Positions 36,938 through 46,341 of a stretch of 64,000 nt of DNA are shown in pieces. The stretch covers positions 124,001 to 188,000 of the forward strand of contig NZ_JADUCM010000004.1 of assembly GCF_016009175.1 (NCBI RefSeq), in the 5' to 3' direction. The notes under the pieces are model-generated. The model ran no database searches. It saw only the letters and a list, made by a program, of their open reading frames with translations, and was not told where the DNA came from. The stretch comes from Pseudomonas alkylphenolica. Its GTDB lineage: Bacteria; Pseudomonadota; Gammaproteobacteria; Pseudomonadales; Pseudomonadaceae. Position 1 is the stretch's first letter. Each line of letters begins with the position of its first letter. The translations under genes were made by a program, and so were the position numbers.

Positions 36938-37416
36938 GTACGGGTAGAATCCAGTTCGCCGAACAGAGCGGCACGTTCGTTCTGAAGTTTGTCGGTGAAG
37001 TGCGTCTGACTTTGTGTTCAGCGCTGGATGCGACTATTGAGAAGATCTTCACGGCGCTGAATTTCTCGGCGATCGTCATTGATCTGACGGAAACCGAAAG
37101 CATCGACAGTACCACCCTGGGTTTGCTGGCCAAGCTCTCGATCCTGTCGCGGCAAAAAGTTGGCCTGTTGCCTACCGTGGTGACCACCAACCCGGACATT
37201 TCGCGGTTGCTGCAGTCCATGGGCTTCGACCAGGTGTTCAACATCGTTGATCGGCCGATCCCGTGCCCGGAGTGCTTGACCGACCTGCCGTCCCAGGACC
37301 AGAACGAAGACGTGGTGCGTTCCAAGGTGCTGGAAGCGCACAAGATCCTAATGGGACTGAACGATTCCAACCGTGAAGCCTTTCACGACCTGGTCAACGC
37401 CCTCGAGCGCACCTGA
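36934..37416 (+). CDS. rssC: STAS-domain anti-sigma-factor antagonist RssC
   Basis: 160 residues. The STAS core includes VIDLTETESIDSTTLGLLAKLSIL, with the conserved phosphorylatable Ser in ESIDSTTLG. A cysteine pair in IPCPECLTDLP lies in the C-terminal extension. The ATG overlaps the rssB stop by 4 nt (ATGA), which implies tight co-translation and supports the view that RssB dephosphorylates RssC. Confidence 0.92.
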   Translation: MSTGRIQFAEQSGTFVLKFVGEVRLTLCSALDATIEKIFTALNFSAIVIDLTETESIDSTTLGLLAKLSILSRQKVGLLPTVVTTNPDISRLLQSMGFDQVFNIVDRPIPCPECLTDLPSQDQNEDVVRSKVLEAHKILMGLNDSNREAFHDLVNALERT

Positions 37417-37425
37417 CGCGCCCCA

Positions 37426-37445
37426 CAGGCGCCATCAGGCGCCTG
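37426..37445. terminator. Hairpin between convergent rssC and phosphatase gene
   Basis: Eight-bp perfect stem CAGGCGCC / GGCGCCTG with an ATCA loop. Terminator function is inferred from position. Confidence 0.5.
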
Positions 37446-37458
37446 CAGACCCCTGACG

Positions 37459-39363
37459 TTAATCCTTGACCCGTGGTGGAAACTCCGTCGCTGCGCCGCC
37501 GTTGGCGTTCAGCTGGAAAATCCGCTGCGGCTGTCCCTGTTCATTGAAAAACACCTGGCCGAGACCGGCGCTGTTCCACAGTCGCTCGCCCGCTTTGCTG
37601 TGGCTCGGTGTGCGCGGAATCACTTCCATCTGCCGACGTTTTGTCAGCCAGTTCAGCGGCGAACGAGGCGAATACAGCCAGCGGTTGAGGCGGTCGAAGG
37701 TATCCAGCAGGCGCCGTGGAAACTCGTTCTTTATGCCGCTGCTGGTGATTTGCCAGAGGTGCGGGCTGCGCTGGCGATGACGGATCAGTACTTCATAGAC
37801 GAAGGAGTAATGCACATCGCCGGACAGGATCACGTAGTGTCCGGGCGTCCGTGAGTGGCGGAAAATATTCAGGATCACCTGTGCGGCACCGCGATGGGCC
37901 ATCCAGTTTTCGGCGTCGACCAGCAGCGGATAACCCAGCCAGCTGAACACCCGCTGCACGGTCTCGATCAGCTTGACCCCGAAGATCGGCGCCGGTGACA
38001 CGATGATGGCCGAGGGGTGGTCGAGTAGGGCCTGTTGCAGTTCGCTCAGGGCTTCCCAGTCAAGCAGGCCGGAGGGTTTCTTCAGGTTGCTTTCGCTGCG
38101 CCAGCGTCGCGTCCGGGTATCCAGAACCAACAGTGGCGGATTGCTCGGCAGCACGAACTGCCAACCTTGAAAACGCAGTGTTTCATCAATCAGCGCATCC
38201 TGCAGCGGGGCGTCCAGGTGCTGGTCGGTCAGGGCGCTGTGGCTCAGTGCCTGGCATTTGTGCACCAGCGCGCGACAGGCGTCGGGGTCGTTTCCCCACC
38301 CCTGGCACAACAGGTAGGCAAGCAGTGCGTTGCCAATGATGCGCCTGGAAAAAGGGTGACCATAGGCGGTTTCTTCCCACTGTGCCGACAGGTTCCAGTC
38401 ATCGGTAATGTCGTGATCGTCGAAGATCATCAGGCTGGGCAGATGGGCCAAAACCCGCGCCACGCCGCCGAGGCCGCCGACAAAGTTGTCGATCAGCTGT
38501 TGCTCCTGCCGGTAGCGCGCCTGGCGCTCCGGGGTGAGCCCCGGCGGCATCTGCGGCGTGATCAGGGTCCAGGGCACCGGCGACCAGACCAGCAGGTACA
38601 TGGCCATGACCTCGGCAAAGGTCACCAGGTGGTTGTCGGCGTTGCTGCTGGTGAAAATCGGCTTGCGTGCGCCACCGAAAAAGCGCTCGCGCAGGGTCTC
38701 GTTGCTCTCCAGTGCAGGCAGCAGGTCGGCCCTGTGGTAATAGCTGGCCGGGTGTCGATAGAGCGCGCGGCTGTCATCAACCACCGCACCTTGCAGGGTT
38801 TCGTCGAATAGCCCCAGCCGTTCGATCAGCGCATGGATCGCCCGTAACATGGGCCCGGCGACATCATCGGCGTAGATCTGATCGCCGCTCATCATCAGCA
38901 CCGCGGGGCGCGACCTGGGATCGGAACACTCCTTGAGTAGCCGATCGGCACACAGCAGGCCATCGGCGGCGGGGTGATGGGGCTTGCGGCATGAACCGTG
39001 GAGCAGTTGTTCAATACGCGAATGCACCACGAAGCTGGGCCGTTGAGTACCGTCATAAAGCAGGTGTGGTGCCCACTGTGCGATGCCCTGGGCGCCTTCG
39101 GCAGTCGCCAGGCTCAGGTCGTAGTCGATCTGTTCATTGCAGGGCAGCGGGGTGTCGAGCTGCACGTCGATCAAGTGCACAAAGGCCTGGCGACCGATTG
39201 GAATGACCTGGCAGTCGATGCTCGAGGTAACACCCGGGAGGCTCAGTTGCAGCGCTGGCTGCAGGGGCTGGGAGCCCACCAGCCAGAACACCAGGCGTGC
39301 CGGTTCAACACGGCGCAGCACAGGGCCGGCAAGGACGACGGGTAAAACGGAGGATTCAGGCAT
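37459..39363 (-). CDS. PhoD-like alkaline phosphatase D family protein
   Basis: 634 residues. The core has metallophosphoesterase features: SCRKP near the N-terminal third, LMMSGDQIYADDV, LMIFDDHDITDDWN and VILSGDVHYSFVYE, which supply metal ligands as in PhoD-type phosphodiesterases. There is no signal peptide, which is unusual because PhoD is normally a Tat substrate; this variant should be cytoplasmic. The ATG at 39363 (MPESSVLPVVLAG) is preferred over in-frame starts at 39369 and 39417. The substrate is unknown. A REP pair lies just upstream. Confidence 0.85.
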   Translation of the reverse strand: MPESSVLPVVLAGPVLRRVEPARLVFWLVGSQPLQPALQLSLPGVTSSIDCQVIPIGRQAFVHLIDVQLDTPLPCNEQIDYDLSLATAEGAQGIAQWAPHLLYDGTQRPSFVVHSRIEQLLHGSCRKPHHPAADGLLCADRLLKECSDPRSRPAVLMMSGDQIYADDVAGPMLRAIHALIERLGLFDETLQGAVVDDSRALYRHPASYYHRADLLPALESNETLRERFFGGARKPIFTSSNADNHLVTFAEVMAMYLLVWSPVPWTLITPQMPPGLTPERQARYRQEQQLIDNFVGGLGGVARVLAHLPSLMIFDDHDITDDWNLSAQWEETAYGHPFSRRIIGNALLAYLLCQGWGNDPDACRALVHKCQALSHSALTDQHLDAPLQDALIDETLRFQGWQFVLPSNPPLLVLDTRTRRWRSESNLKKPSGLLDWEALSELQQALLDHPSAIIVSPAPIFGVKLIETVQRVFSWLGYPLLVDAENWMAHRGAAQVILNIFRHSRTPGHYVILSGDVHYSFVYEVLIRHRQRSPHLWQITSSGIKNEFPRRLLDTFDRLNRWLYSPRSPLNWLTKRRQMEVIPRTPSHSKAGERLWNSAGLGQVFFNEQGQPQRIFQLNANGGAATEFPPRVKD

Positions 39364-39392
39364 CAACATCTCGAAAAGCACAACTGCAAGCA

Positions 39393-39449
39393 GCGCGGGC
39401 CAGACCTGCTCCTGCATCGACAGCGCGGCAGGAGCGGGGCTGGCCCGCG
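39393..39449. repeat. REP pair in inverted orientation (REPIN-like)
   Basis: GCGCGGGCCAGACCTGCTCC… (from 39393) and GCAGGAGCGGGGCTGGCCCGCG (39428–39449) are near-perfect inverted copies of the REP core. They lie between the phosphatase start and the transaldolase stop. Confidence 0.8.
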
Positions 39450-39521
39450 ATGAGGCCGTCTAGGCCGTAAAAAACAGCGATACTCGGCATTCACTGCCGT
39501 AGTGGCAATTGCTGTTTTGTA

Positions 39522-40448
39522 TCAAGCCTTTGCTGCGAGCAAGGCTTCGAGCTTCTCTTGATCCCGGGCAAACTGGCGAATGCCTTCGGCCAGTTTCTCG
39601 GTGGCCATGGCATCTTCATTGGAGGCCCAGCGAAATTGCGCCTCGGTCAGTTCTTGACGGGCTTCACCCTTGTTGCCCGGCACCAGGACGCGCGGCAACT
39701 CGCCCTGGTCTTCACTCAGTTGCTGCAGCAGTTCAGGGCTGATGGTCAGGCGGTCGCAGCCGGCCAGTTGCTCGATCTGGCCGATATTGCGGAAGCTCGC
39801 GCCCATGACCACAGTCTTGTAACCGTTGGTCTTGTAGTAGTCGTAGATCCGTGTGACCGACTGCACGCCCGGGTCTTCGGCGCCGACGTATTCCTTGCCG
39901 GTAGCTTTTTTGTACCAGTCGTAGATACGGCCCACGAACGGTGAAATCAGGAACACCCCGGCATCGGCGCAGGCCTGGGCCTGGGCGAAGGAGAACAGCA
40001 GGGTGAGGTTGGTCTGGATGCCTTCTTTCTCCAGCACTTCGGCGGCGCGGATACCTTCCCAGGTCGACGCCAGCTTGATCAGCACGCGGTCGCGGCCGAT
40101 GCCAGCCTTATCGTAGAGCGCGATCAGCTGCCGGGCTTTGGCCAGCAGTGCTGGTTGGTCAAAAGACAGGCGGGCATCGACCTCGGTTGAGATACGCCCC
40201 GGAATGACCTTGAGAATGCCGGCGCCTACCGCCACGGCAAAGGCATCACAGGCAAGGCCCACATCGCCTTTGCTGTGTTCGACCGACTGGCGCAGCAGAT
40301 CGGCATAGCCGGGCATCGCGGCGGCCTTGAGCAGCAGGGAAGGGTTGGTGGTGGCGTCGACCGGTTTCAGGCGGCTGATGGCATCGATGTCGCCAGTGTC
40401 GGCAACCACAGTGGTGAACTGCTTGAGTTGTTCCAGCTTGGAGGTCAT
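39522..40448 (-). CDS. tal: Transaldolase
   Basis: 308 residues, TalB type. It transfers a dihydroxyacetone unit from sedoheptulose-7-phosphate to glyceraldehyde-3-phosphate in the pentose phosphate pathway. Landmarks are [12 protein letters not shown] near the N terminus, the Schiff-base Lys125 in [12 protein letters not shown], and [31 protein letters not shown]. The ATG at 40448 is chosen by family length; an upstream in-frame start at 40481 is unlikely. Confidence 0.96.
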   Translation of the reverse strand: MTSKLEQLKQFTTVVADTGDIDAISRLKPVDATTNPSLLLKAAAMPGYADLLRQSVEHSKGDVGLACDAFAVAVGAGILKVIPGRISTEVDARLSFDQPALLAKARQLIALYDKAGIGRDRVLIKLASTWEGIRAAEVLEKEGIQTNLTLLFSFAQAQACADAGVFLISPFVGRIYDWYKKATGKEYVGAEDPGVQSVTRIYDYYKTNGYKTVVMGASFRNIGQIEQLAGCDRLTISPELLQQLSEDQGELPRVLVPGNKGEARQELTEAQFRWASNEDAMATEKLAEGIRQFARDQEKLEALLAAKA

Positions 40449-40571
40449 GGGCGTGCTCTGTCCTGTGCAATGGATCGACATTACCCGAGCGCTGCCAGCC
40501 GCTCAAGGGCTGGCTGGCAGGCGGGGTAAAGGATATGCCTTGGAGTGGCGAAGCCGGCACAGGTTCCGGAG

Positions 40572-41582
40572 CTAGCGGCCCTGCAACAACGCACCCGCCT
40601 GGTCGAGCAGCGCCAGCGGGTCCTTGCTCTTGTGGATATCCACCGAAAGCAATTGGCGGAATTTGCGCGCCCCCGGGAAGCCCTGGCCCAGTCCGAGAAT
40701 ATGCCGGGTCACATGGTGCATGGCGCCACCTGAGGCCAGGTGCGCGGCAATGTAAGGGCGAAGCTGCGCCAGTGCTTCACTGCGGCTGATCACCGAGGCC
40801 TGGCTACCGAACAGCTGCTGGTCGACTTCGGCCAGTACATAGGGGTTGTGGTACGCCTCGCGTCCCAGCATCACCCCGTCGAAGGTCTGCAGGTGCGCCT
40901 GGCATTCGGCGAGCGTCTTGATGCCGCCGTTGAGGATGATCTCCAGCTCCGGAAAATCAGCCTTCAACTGCGCCGCCACGTCGTAGCGCAGCGGTGGAAT
41001 CTCGCGGTTTTCCTTCGGCGACAGGCCTTCCAAAATCGCAATGCGCGCATGCACGGTAAAGCTGCGGCAACCGGCGTCACGCACTTGCCCGACAAAGTCG
41101 CACAGCTCGGCGTAACTGTCGCGGCCATTGATACCGATACGGTGCTTGACCGTCACCGGAATCTGCACTGCATCCTGCATCGCCTTGACGCAATCGCCGA
41201 CCAGCGCCGGGTGGCCCATCAGGCAGGCGCCGATCATGTTGTTCTGCACCCTGTCGCTGGGGCAGCCGACGTTGAGGTTGACCTCATCGTAGCCAGCGTC
41301 CTGCGCCAGCTTCGCGCACGCGGCAAGATCCGCCGGCACGCTGCCGCCCAGTTGCAAGGCCAGCGGGTATTCGGCTTCGTCGTGACGCAGGAAACGCTCG
41401 GCATCGCCGTGCAGTAGGGCGCCGGTGGTGACCATTTCGGTGTAGAGCAGGGCATTGCGCGAAAGCAGGCGCAGGAAGTACCGGCAGTGGCGGTCAGTCC
41501 AGTCCATCATCGGCGCCACGCTGAAGCGGCGGGACGGCTCAGGGCGCGGGTTTACTGGGGGTGCGGCGGATTCTAGGGGCAT
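40572..41582 (-). CDS. dusA: tRNA-dihydrouridine(20/20a) synthase DusA
   Basis: 336 residues. Reduces uridines 20/20a in the tRNA D-loop with FMN and NADPH. The FMN barrel begins FSVAPMMDWTDRHCRYF; the catalytic Cys107 is in NLNVGCPSDRVQ; VKHRIGI and TVHARIAILEGLSPKENR are DusA-type; ILNGGI binds the FMN phosphate. Start ATG at 41582. The 5' end of dusA is a known integration site for mobile elements, but no integrase or island genes lie next to it here. Confidence 0.95.
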   Translation of the reverse strand: MPLESAAPPVNPRPEPSRRFSVAPMMDWTDRHCRYFLRLLSRNALLYTEMVTTGALLHGDAERFLRHDEAEYPLALQLGGSVPADLAACAKLAQDAGYDEVNLNVGCPSDRVQNNMIGACLMGHPALVGDCVKAMQDAVQIPVTVKHRIGINGRDSYAELCDFVGQVRDAGCRSFTVHARIAILEGLSPKENREIPPLRYDVAAQLKADFPELEIILNGGIKTLAECQAHLQTFDGVMLGREAYHNPYVLAEVDQQLFGSQASVISRSEALAQLRPYIAAHLASGGAMHHVTRHILGLGQGFPGARKFRQLLSVDIHKSKDPLALLDQAGALLQGR

Positions 41583-42018
41583 GGTCTACGACGTGTCTTG
41601 TACCAATTTCGGGGCGTTTTTGGCGTTTCACAGGGGGCGTTGGTACAGGTGATGCCGCGCTGGTCGGTGCAAAAACAAAGGTGACATAGTCTACCAAGAC
41701 TGCCAGGTGTTCGCCCGTTGGCCGGTCGCTCAAATGATCAACCGGCAGCCTGCGCTGCTCTGTATTTTAACTTCATTTGATCCGGGGCCTTTATCGGGCG
41801 TGGTGAAAAGGCTGGTAGCTACGGCCAATAAACCAATGATGTGCATCAATTTTCTCCCCATCCATGCCTTCTATATTGCTGTTAAAGGAATGAGTAGTGT
41901 CTCTTGCCTTCGCTACACAGCGTTGGTACGAGCGCCAATAAAATAATAAGGAGTCGCCCCTGTATCGAGCGTTCGTCGCACCAGGCGGTGAACGCACGAT
42001 AGCCGCAAGGTCTTGCTC
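41583..42018. other. Intergenic region between dusA and LysR gene
   Basis: 436 bp without a supported protein gene of normal size. It contains an inverted repeat TGTACCAA (41599–41606) / TTGGTACA (41640–41647) just upstream of dusA, an A/T-rich middle, and near the LysR end a strong AAGGAG (41948–41953) leading to a possible CTG-initiated leader frame (41960–42022). Confidence 0.6.
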
Positions 42019-42022
42019 ATGA
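41960..42022 (+). CDS. Possible CTG-initiated leader peptide before the LysR gene
   Basis: AAGGAG ends 6 nt before a CTG codon that opens a 20-codon frame, terminating in TGA that overlaps the LysR ATG as ATGA. The geometry is that of a translationally coupled leader, but CTG starts are rare in bacteria and there is no family to compare with. Alternatively the AAGGAG is coincidental. Low confidence. Confidence 0.25.
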   Translation: MYRAFVAPGGERTIAARSCS

Positions 42023-42996
42023 AGTCAACTGTCGTTTCCGTCGCCCGTAAACTCAAACTCTATCAATTGGTGGTCTTCGACCAGGTACTGCGCAGCGGCT
42101 CACTGATGGGGGCCGCGCAGGCGTTGAACCTCACCCAGCCCGCCGTCACCAAGATCATTCACGACATGGAGGCGTTCCTCGGTGCAGCGTTGCTGGTGCG
42201 TGGCAACCGCGGTGTGCACGCAACCGAACTCGGGAGTGTGGTCCTGCGTCGGGTCCACGCCATGCTTACCGAGCTGCGCAGCCTGACCGACGAGGTCAAC
42301 GCTTACCACAGTGGTACCACCGGCCAGGTCATGGTGGGTTCGCTGACTTCGGCATCGACCCTGCTGCTGCCACACACCTTGCGCCATCTCAAGGCACGCG
42401 CACCCGGGGTGCTGGTGACTGTAAGAGTCGGCCAGATGGATCAATTGTTCTCAAGCCTGCTGGCGGGCGAGCTGGATATTGTGATCGGGCGCATTCCCGA
42501 TGACTGGCGCTGGCACGAGTATGAGCCACGGCTGAAGGTCGACGTGTTGTGCGAAGAGGGGCTGTGCATTGTTGCTGGCGCTGACCACCTGCTGCATGCC
42601 AGCGGGCAGCCGGTAAGCCTGGCGGATCTGCATCCGTTTCCCTGGATTTTACCGCCGCGCAGCGGCTTGTTGCGCCGTACTGTCGATGGCCTGTTCGAGG
42701 CACTTGAGCTGGGGCCGCCCACCAACGTGATCGAGTCGATCGCGACCCTAACCAATTACGAACTGATGCAAGACCAACAGACCATAGGCTTCCTTCCCCT
42801 GCAAACTGCTCAGCAGTTGGCCCAGAGCGGCAAGCTCAAGGCGTTTGATCTGGGCAAACCGATGACCTTTGGCAGCATCGGCTGTTTTTACTCCGCCATT
42901 CGCAACCTCGACCCGGCCACCCGTCTGTTCAGGGAGTGCCTGACCCTGGCCAATCAAACGTTGCTGGCGTCGACGGATGCACCCAGCCATTACTAA
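42019..42996 (+). CDS. LysR-family regulator (GbpR/PcaQ-like)
   Basis: 325 residues. The winged helix-turn-helix is at the N terminus (LKLYQLVVFDQVLRSGSLMGAAQALNLTQPAVTKIIHDMEAFLG), with the GALLFVRGNRG-type wing, then a two-lobed effector domain (GQVMVGSLTSASTLLLPHTL…LDIVIGRIPDD). This N terminus resembles the PcaQ/galactose-binding-regulator branch of LysR. No catabolic operon lies beside it, so its target and ligand are not evident. The ATG at 42019 has no close ribosome site; see the possible leader. Confidence 0.88.
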   Translation: MKSTVVSVARKLKLYQLVVFDQVLRSGSLMGAAQALNLTQPAVTKIIHDMEAFLGAALLVRGNRGVHATELGSVVLRRVHAMLTELRSLTDEVNAYHSGTTGQVMVGSLTSASTLLLPHTLRHLKARAPGVLVTVRVGQMDQLFSSLLAGELDIVIGRIPDDWRWHEYEPRLKVDVLCEEGLCIVAGADHLLHASGQPVSLADLHPFPWILPPRSGLLRRTVDGLFEALELGPPTNVIESIATLTNYELMQDQQTIGFLPLQTAQQLAQSGKLKAFDLGKPMTFGSIGCFYSAIRNLDPATRLFRECLTLANQTLLASTDAPSHY

Positions 42997-43101
42997 ACGT
43001 AATAGTCACAATCAGTCTGTTGATGAGAGCTGGCTAATAGCCGCACATATACTAAGGGGAACGCAATCTGAATTGATTCAAGAACATACGGATCCTTGAG
43101 C

Positions 43102-44667
43102 ATGAGAAGTAATCTGCCGGTCAGCCAACAGGAAGTCATTTTCCAGAATGAACAGCGGCTGATTTCCGCCACTGACCTGCAGGGTAATCTGACGTACTGC
43201 AATGACGAGCTAGTGGCCATCAGTGGTTTCAGCCGAGAGGAGTTGCTGGGGAGTCCGCACAATATTGTCCGCCATCCGGACATGCCCGAGGCCGTCTTTG
43301 CCCATATGTGGTCCTACTTGAAGGACGGCAGGAGCTGGATGGGGATCGTCAAGAACCGCTGCCGCAATGGCGACCACTATTGGGTCAGTGCTTATGTCAC
43401 CCCGGTGCTGGAAGGCAGCGTGGTGGTGGGTTATGAGTCGGTCCGGGTCAAGCCGCAGCGAGCTGATATTGAACGTGCGTCTGCGCTTTACGAGCGCATG
43501 CGCTCAGGCAAAGCCGGCTGGAGTCTCAAGGGCCTGGGTCGTGCGCTGGTGGGGCAGGGGCTGGTGCCAGTGCTGGTGGGCGTGCCGTGCCTGGCGGCGG
43601 TGATGTACCTGGATCGCTGGCCCGCAATCGGCGTGCTGGTGGCGGGGTTTGTTGCTTTGCAGGCCGCGTCGCAGTGGCGTTTGCAGCACACATTCGCCAA
43701 GGTGCGAAGCGCAACGCCAGACAGTTTCGACAGTGAGTTGATCGCCCGCACGTACACCGATGAGCAGGGCGTAGTGGCGCAACTGATGATGTCGCTGATC
43801 AGCGAGCAGGCCAAGCTGCGTACGGCTCTGAGCCGTTCCAGCGACTATGCCAACCGGACCGAGGCGATGGCGGCCCAGAGCGGGCAGCTGGCACAGGCCT
43901 CGGTTTCATCCTTGCAGCGCCAGCGTGATGAGTCCGATATGGTTGCCACGGCCATGACACAAATGGCGGCGTCGATTGCCGAGGTCTCGACCCATATTCA
44001 TGACACCGCTGACGAAGCCGAAGGCGTCAACCAGTTGACCCAGGTTGGCTCGCAAGAAGCGGGCAAGACCCGCCTGGTGATAGAGACGTTGCAGCAAACG
44101 GTGAACCAGATCAGTCAGTCGGTTGAGCACTTTGCCGGTGAAACGCAGTCGATCCAGATCGCCTCGAACATGATTCGGCAGATCGCAGACCAGACCAATC
44201 TGCTGGCGCTCAACGCCGCGATCGAGGCGGCCCGTGCGGGCGAGCAGGGCCGTGGATTCGCCGTGGTCGCCGATGAAGTACGGGCACTGGCCTTCAAGAC
44301 CCAGGAATCGACAGAGACCATCCAGAGCATCATCCAGTCGCTGCACAGCGCAGCCAATCAGGCTGTGGACATTGCCCGTCAGGGCAGCGATGAGGCGCAT
44401 GTGGGCGTCGACCAGGTGATTGCCACACAAAACGCCCTCGACGGTATTGGCGTTGCTGTGGAGCGCATTCACCAGATGACCGAGCAGATGGCGGCGGCCT
44501 CCCAGCAGCAATCCCATGTGGCCGAAGACATCAGCCGACAGATCACCACCATCGCTCAGGTGTCGGAGCAAAACGTCGATATCGCCGCCAGCTCCGCCAC
44601 CCTTGGCCGCGAGCTGCAGCAAACCGCGCACGACATGTACGCGTTGGTGGACAGGTTCAACCGTTAG
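43102..44667 (+). CDS. PAS-domain methyl-accepting chemoreceptor (Aer-like)
   Basis: 521 residues. The N-terminal PAS domain ([69 protein letters not shown]) matches the FAD-binding redox sensor Aer. A hydrophobic pair follows ([32 protein letters not shown]), then the cytoplasmic signalling hairpin with the conserved tip [33 protein letters not shown]. No periplasmic ligand domain. Likely energy/aerotaxis. Start ATG at 43102 (TTG at 43096 is the alternative). Standalone; convergent with the TauE gene. Confidence 0.92.
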   Translation: MRSNLPVSQQEVIFQNEQRLISATDLQGNLTYCNDELVAISGFSREELLGSPHNIVRHPDMPEAVFAHMWSYLKDGRSWMGIVKNRCRNGDHYWVSAYVTPVLEGSVVVGYESVRVKPQRADIERASALYERMRSGKAGWSLKGLGRALVGQGLVPVLVGVPCLAAVMYLDRWPAIGVLVAGFVALQAASQWRLQHTFAKVRSATPDSFDSELIARTYTDEQGVVAQLMMSLISEQAKLRTALSRSSDYANRTEAMAAQSGQLAQASVSSLQRQRDESDMVATAMTQMAASIAEVSTHIHDTADEAEGVNQLTQVGSQEAGKTRLVIETLQQTVNQISQSVEHFAGETQSIQIASNMIRQIADQTNLLALNAAIEAARAGEQGRGFAVVADEVRALAFKTQESTETIQSIIQSLHSAANQAVDIARQGSDEAHVGVDQVIATQNALDGIGVAVERIHQMTEQMAAASQQQSHVAEDISRQITTIAQVSEQNVDIAASSATLGRELQQTAHDMYALVDRFNR

Positions 44668-44680
44668 GCCGCGGCAGGCC

Positions 44681-45466
44681 TCAGAACGCGAGCTTGTAAC
44701 CGATCATCAGCAGCATCGCGGCCAGGCACGGGCGCAGCACGCTGTCGGAAATACGCCCGGTCAGGTGGCTACCCAGGTAGATGCCTGGCAACGAACCCAG
44801 CAGCAGGTAACCCAGCAGCGACCAGTCCATGTTGCCCATGCTGGCATGGCCCAGGCCGGCAACCAGGGTCAGCGGCACGGCGTGTGCGATCTCGGTGCCG
44901 ACCAGGCGGCGGGTGACCAGGTAGGGGTACAGCAGGAACAGCGCCACGGTACCCAGCGCGCCGGCGCCGATGGAGGTCAGCGAGACCATCACGCCAAGGA
45001 CCACGCCGGTCACGACCGTCAGTGTGTTGAGGGCGCGGCCGCTCAGGTGATAGCGGTCACCGGCGTGTTTGCTGGCAAAGGCCTGCAGTTTGCTTTTGAA
45101 CAGGATGGCCAGCGCGGTGAGTATCAGTACGACCGCCAGGCCCTGTTTGATCACGGCGTTGGCAGCCTGGGTGTCGGTGTCCAGGGTGCTGAGGAAGTAC
45201 AGGGTCGCGGCAGCGGCAGGCACACTGCCCAGGGTCAGCCAGCCGGTGATTTTCCAGTCGATGTTCTTGTTTTTGCCATGCACCCAGACGCCGCTCGCTT
45301 TGGTGATGGCGGCATACAGCAGGTCGGTACCGACCGCTGTGGCGGGGTTGATGCCGAACCAGAGCAGGATCGGGGTCATGAGGGAACCGCCGCCTACGCC
45401 GGTCATGCCGACGATAAAACCAACGACAAGGCCTGCAATGGTGAAGCCGAAAGATCCTACATCCAT
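44681..45466 (-). CDS. TauE/SafE-family permease
   Basis: 261 residues, about eight membrane segments. The N-terminal signature GFTIAGLVVGFIVGMTGVGGGSLMTPILLWFGINP and the internal repeat GVMVSLTSIGAGALGTVALFLLYP are the two halves of the TauE/SafE fold. Family members export sulfite, sulfoacetate or related anions. No sulfonate genes are adjacent, so the substrate is unassigned. Confidence 0.88.
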   Translation of the reverse strand: MDVGSFGFTIAGLVVGFIVGMTGVGGGSLMTPILLWFGINPATAVGTDLLYAAITKASGVWVHGKNKNIDWKITGWLTLGSVPAAAATLYFLSTLDTDTQAANAVIKQGLAVVLILTALAILFKSKLQAFASKHAGDRYHLSGRALNTLTVVTGVVLGVMVSLTSIGAGALGTVALFLLYPYLVTRRLVGTEIAHAVPLTLVAGLGHASMGNMDWSLLGYLLLGSLPGIYLGSHLTGRISDSVLRPCLAAMLLMIGYKLAF

Positions 45467-45595
45467 AATCTACCTAAACGCTCAACGGGCCCGTGATCGG
45501 ATGGCAGCCAGCATAAAGGTTTTTTTATAGCGAAATAGACTAGTTCGTTATTAGGTTATAACTGAAGCGGGCGCAGGTTTACCCAGGCCGCCGCT

Positions 45596-46216
45596 TCATC
45601 GATCCGTCATCACCACCATCACATGGGCATCCTCGCCGTCGTCGCTCTCGGACAGGTAGATATGGCCAATGTTGCTGTTGAAGTAGGCGGTCTCTTGCGG
45701 GCCGATACTGACGGCTTCTCCGGTTTCGAAAACGATCCGCACCCGGCCACTGAGCACCAGCGCAAATTCCTGGCCAGGATGGCGGATGAAGTCGTCGAAC
45801 TGCTGGCGTTCACGGGCAATGATCCGCGCGTACATCGGGGTCATCAGGCGTTCGGGAAACTCGCCGGCAATCACGTGGTAGTCATAGGTCCCGGTGCTGT
45901 AGCCCGGGGCAGAGGGCAGGGTATTGACCACCACAGTGGTCGACGCCGGGACATCGCCGACTTCGGCGCTGCGAAACAACTGGGCGATATCGACATTCAG
46001 GGCCCGCGCCGCCGCCGCCAGTTTTTCGTAGCTCACAGAGACCTGCGCCAGTTCCATTTTCGACAAGGTCGACACGGGCACACCGGAGCGCTCCGACAAC
46101 TGCTTGAGGGTCAGTTGCTGGCTCTTTCGCACGCTCCGCAGGCGGGTTCCGACTTCGGAGCGGTCGATCGGGGGGAGCGCGCCAGGGCGGACGGCAGCAG
46201 GGGAGCGGTCACTCAT
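45596..46216 (-). CDS. XRE-family regulator with C-terminal cupin domain
   Basis: 206 residues. An N-terminal helix-turn-helix (VGTRLRSVRKSQQLTLKQLSERSGVPVSTLSKMELAQVSVSYEKLAAAARAL) is joined to a cupin beta barrel (RHPGQEFALVLSGRVRIVFETGEAVSIGPQETAYFNSNIGHIYL). Such fusions often control amino acid or amine catabolism, with the cupin sensing a small molecule. It is divergent from the DauA-like oxidase, and the shared 125-bp gap holds direct repeats AATTCTCATA, likely its operator. Confidence 0.9.
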   Translation of the reverse strand: MSDRSPAAVRPGALPPIDRSEVGTRLRSVRKSQQLTLKQLSERSGVPVSTLSKMELAQVSVSYEKLAAAARALNVDIAQLFRSAEVGDVPASTTVVVNTLPSAPGYSTGTYDYHVIAGEFPERLMTPMYARIIARERQQFDDFIRHPGQEFALVLSGRVRIVFETGEAVSIGPQETAYFNSNIGHIYLSESDDGEDAHVMVVMTDR

Positions 46217-46276
46217 CAAGAATCTCAATCAGGCATTACGGGCGAGCATCTTACCGTGGCCGCTTGCGTAAATTAA

Positions 46277-46302
46277 AATTCTCATATATTAGAATTCTCA
46301 TA
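46277..46302. promoter_or_regulatory. Candidate operator of the XRE–cupin regulator
   Basis: AATTCTCATA at 46277–46286 and again at 46293–46302, a 16-bp repeat period, in an A/T-rich stretch 40 nt before the oxidase start. The second copy sits in the palindrome AGAATTCT. Confidence 0.5.
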
Positions 46303-46341
46303 AGTGATAATTTTAGATTTCCATCAGGCAATGGCAAGGTT

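Noticed and set aside
40572..42018. Mobile element integrated at dusA
   Set aside because: dusA is a known integration hotspot, but there is no integrase, direct repeat or cargo gene next to it; dusA is full length.
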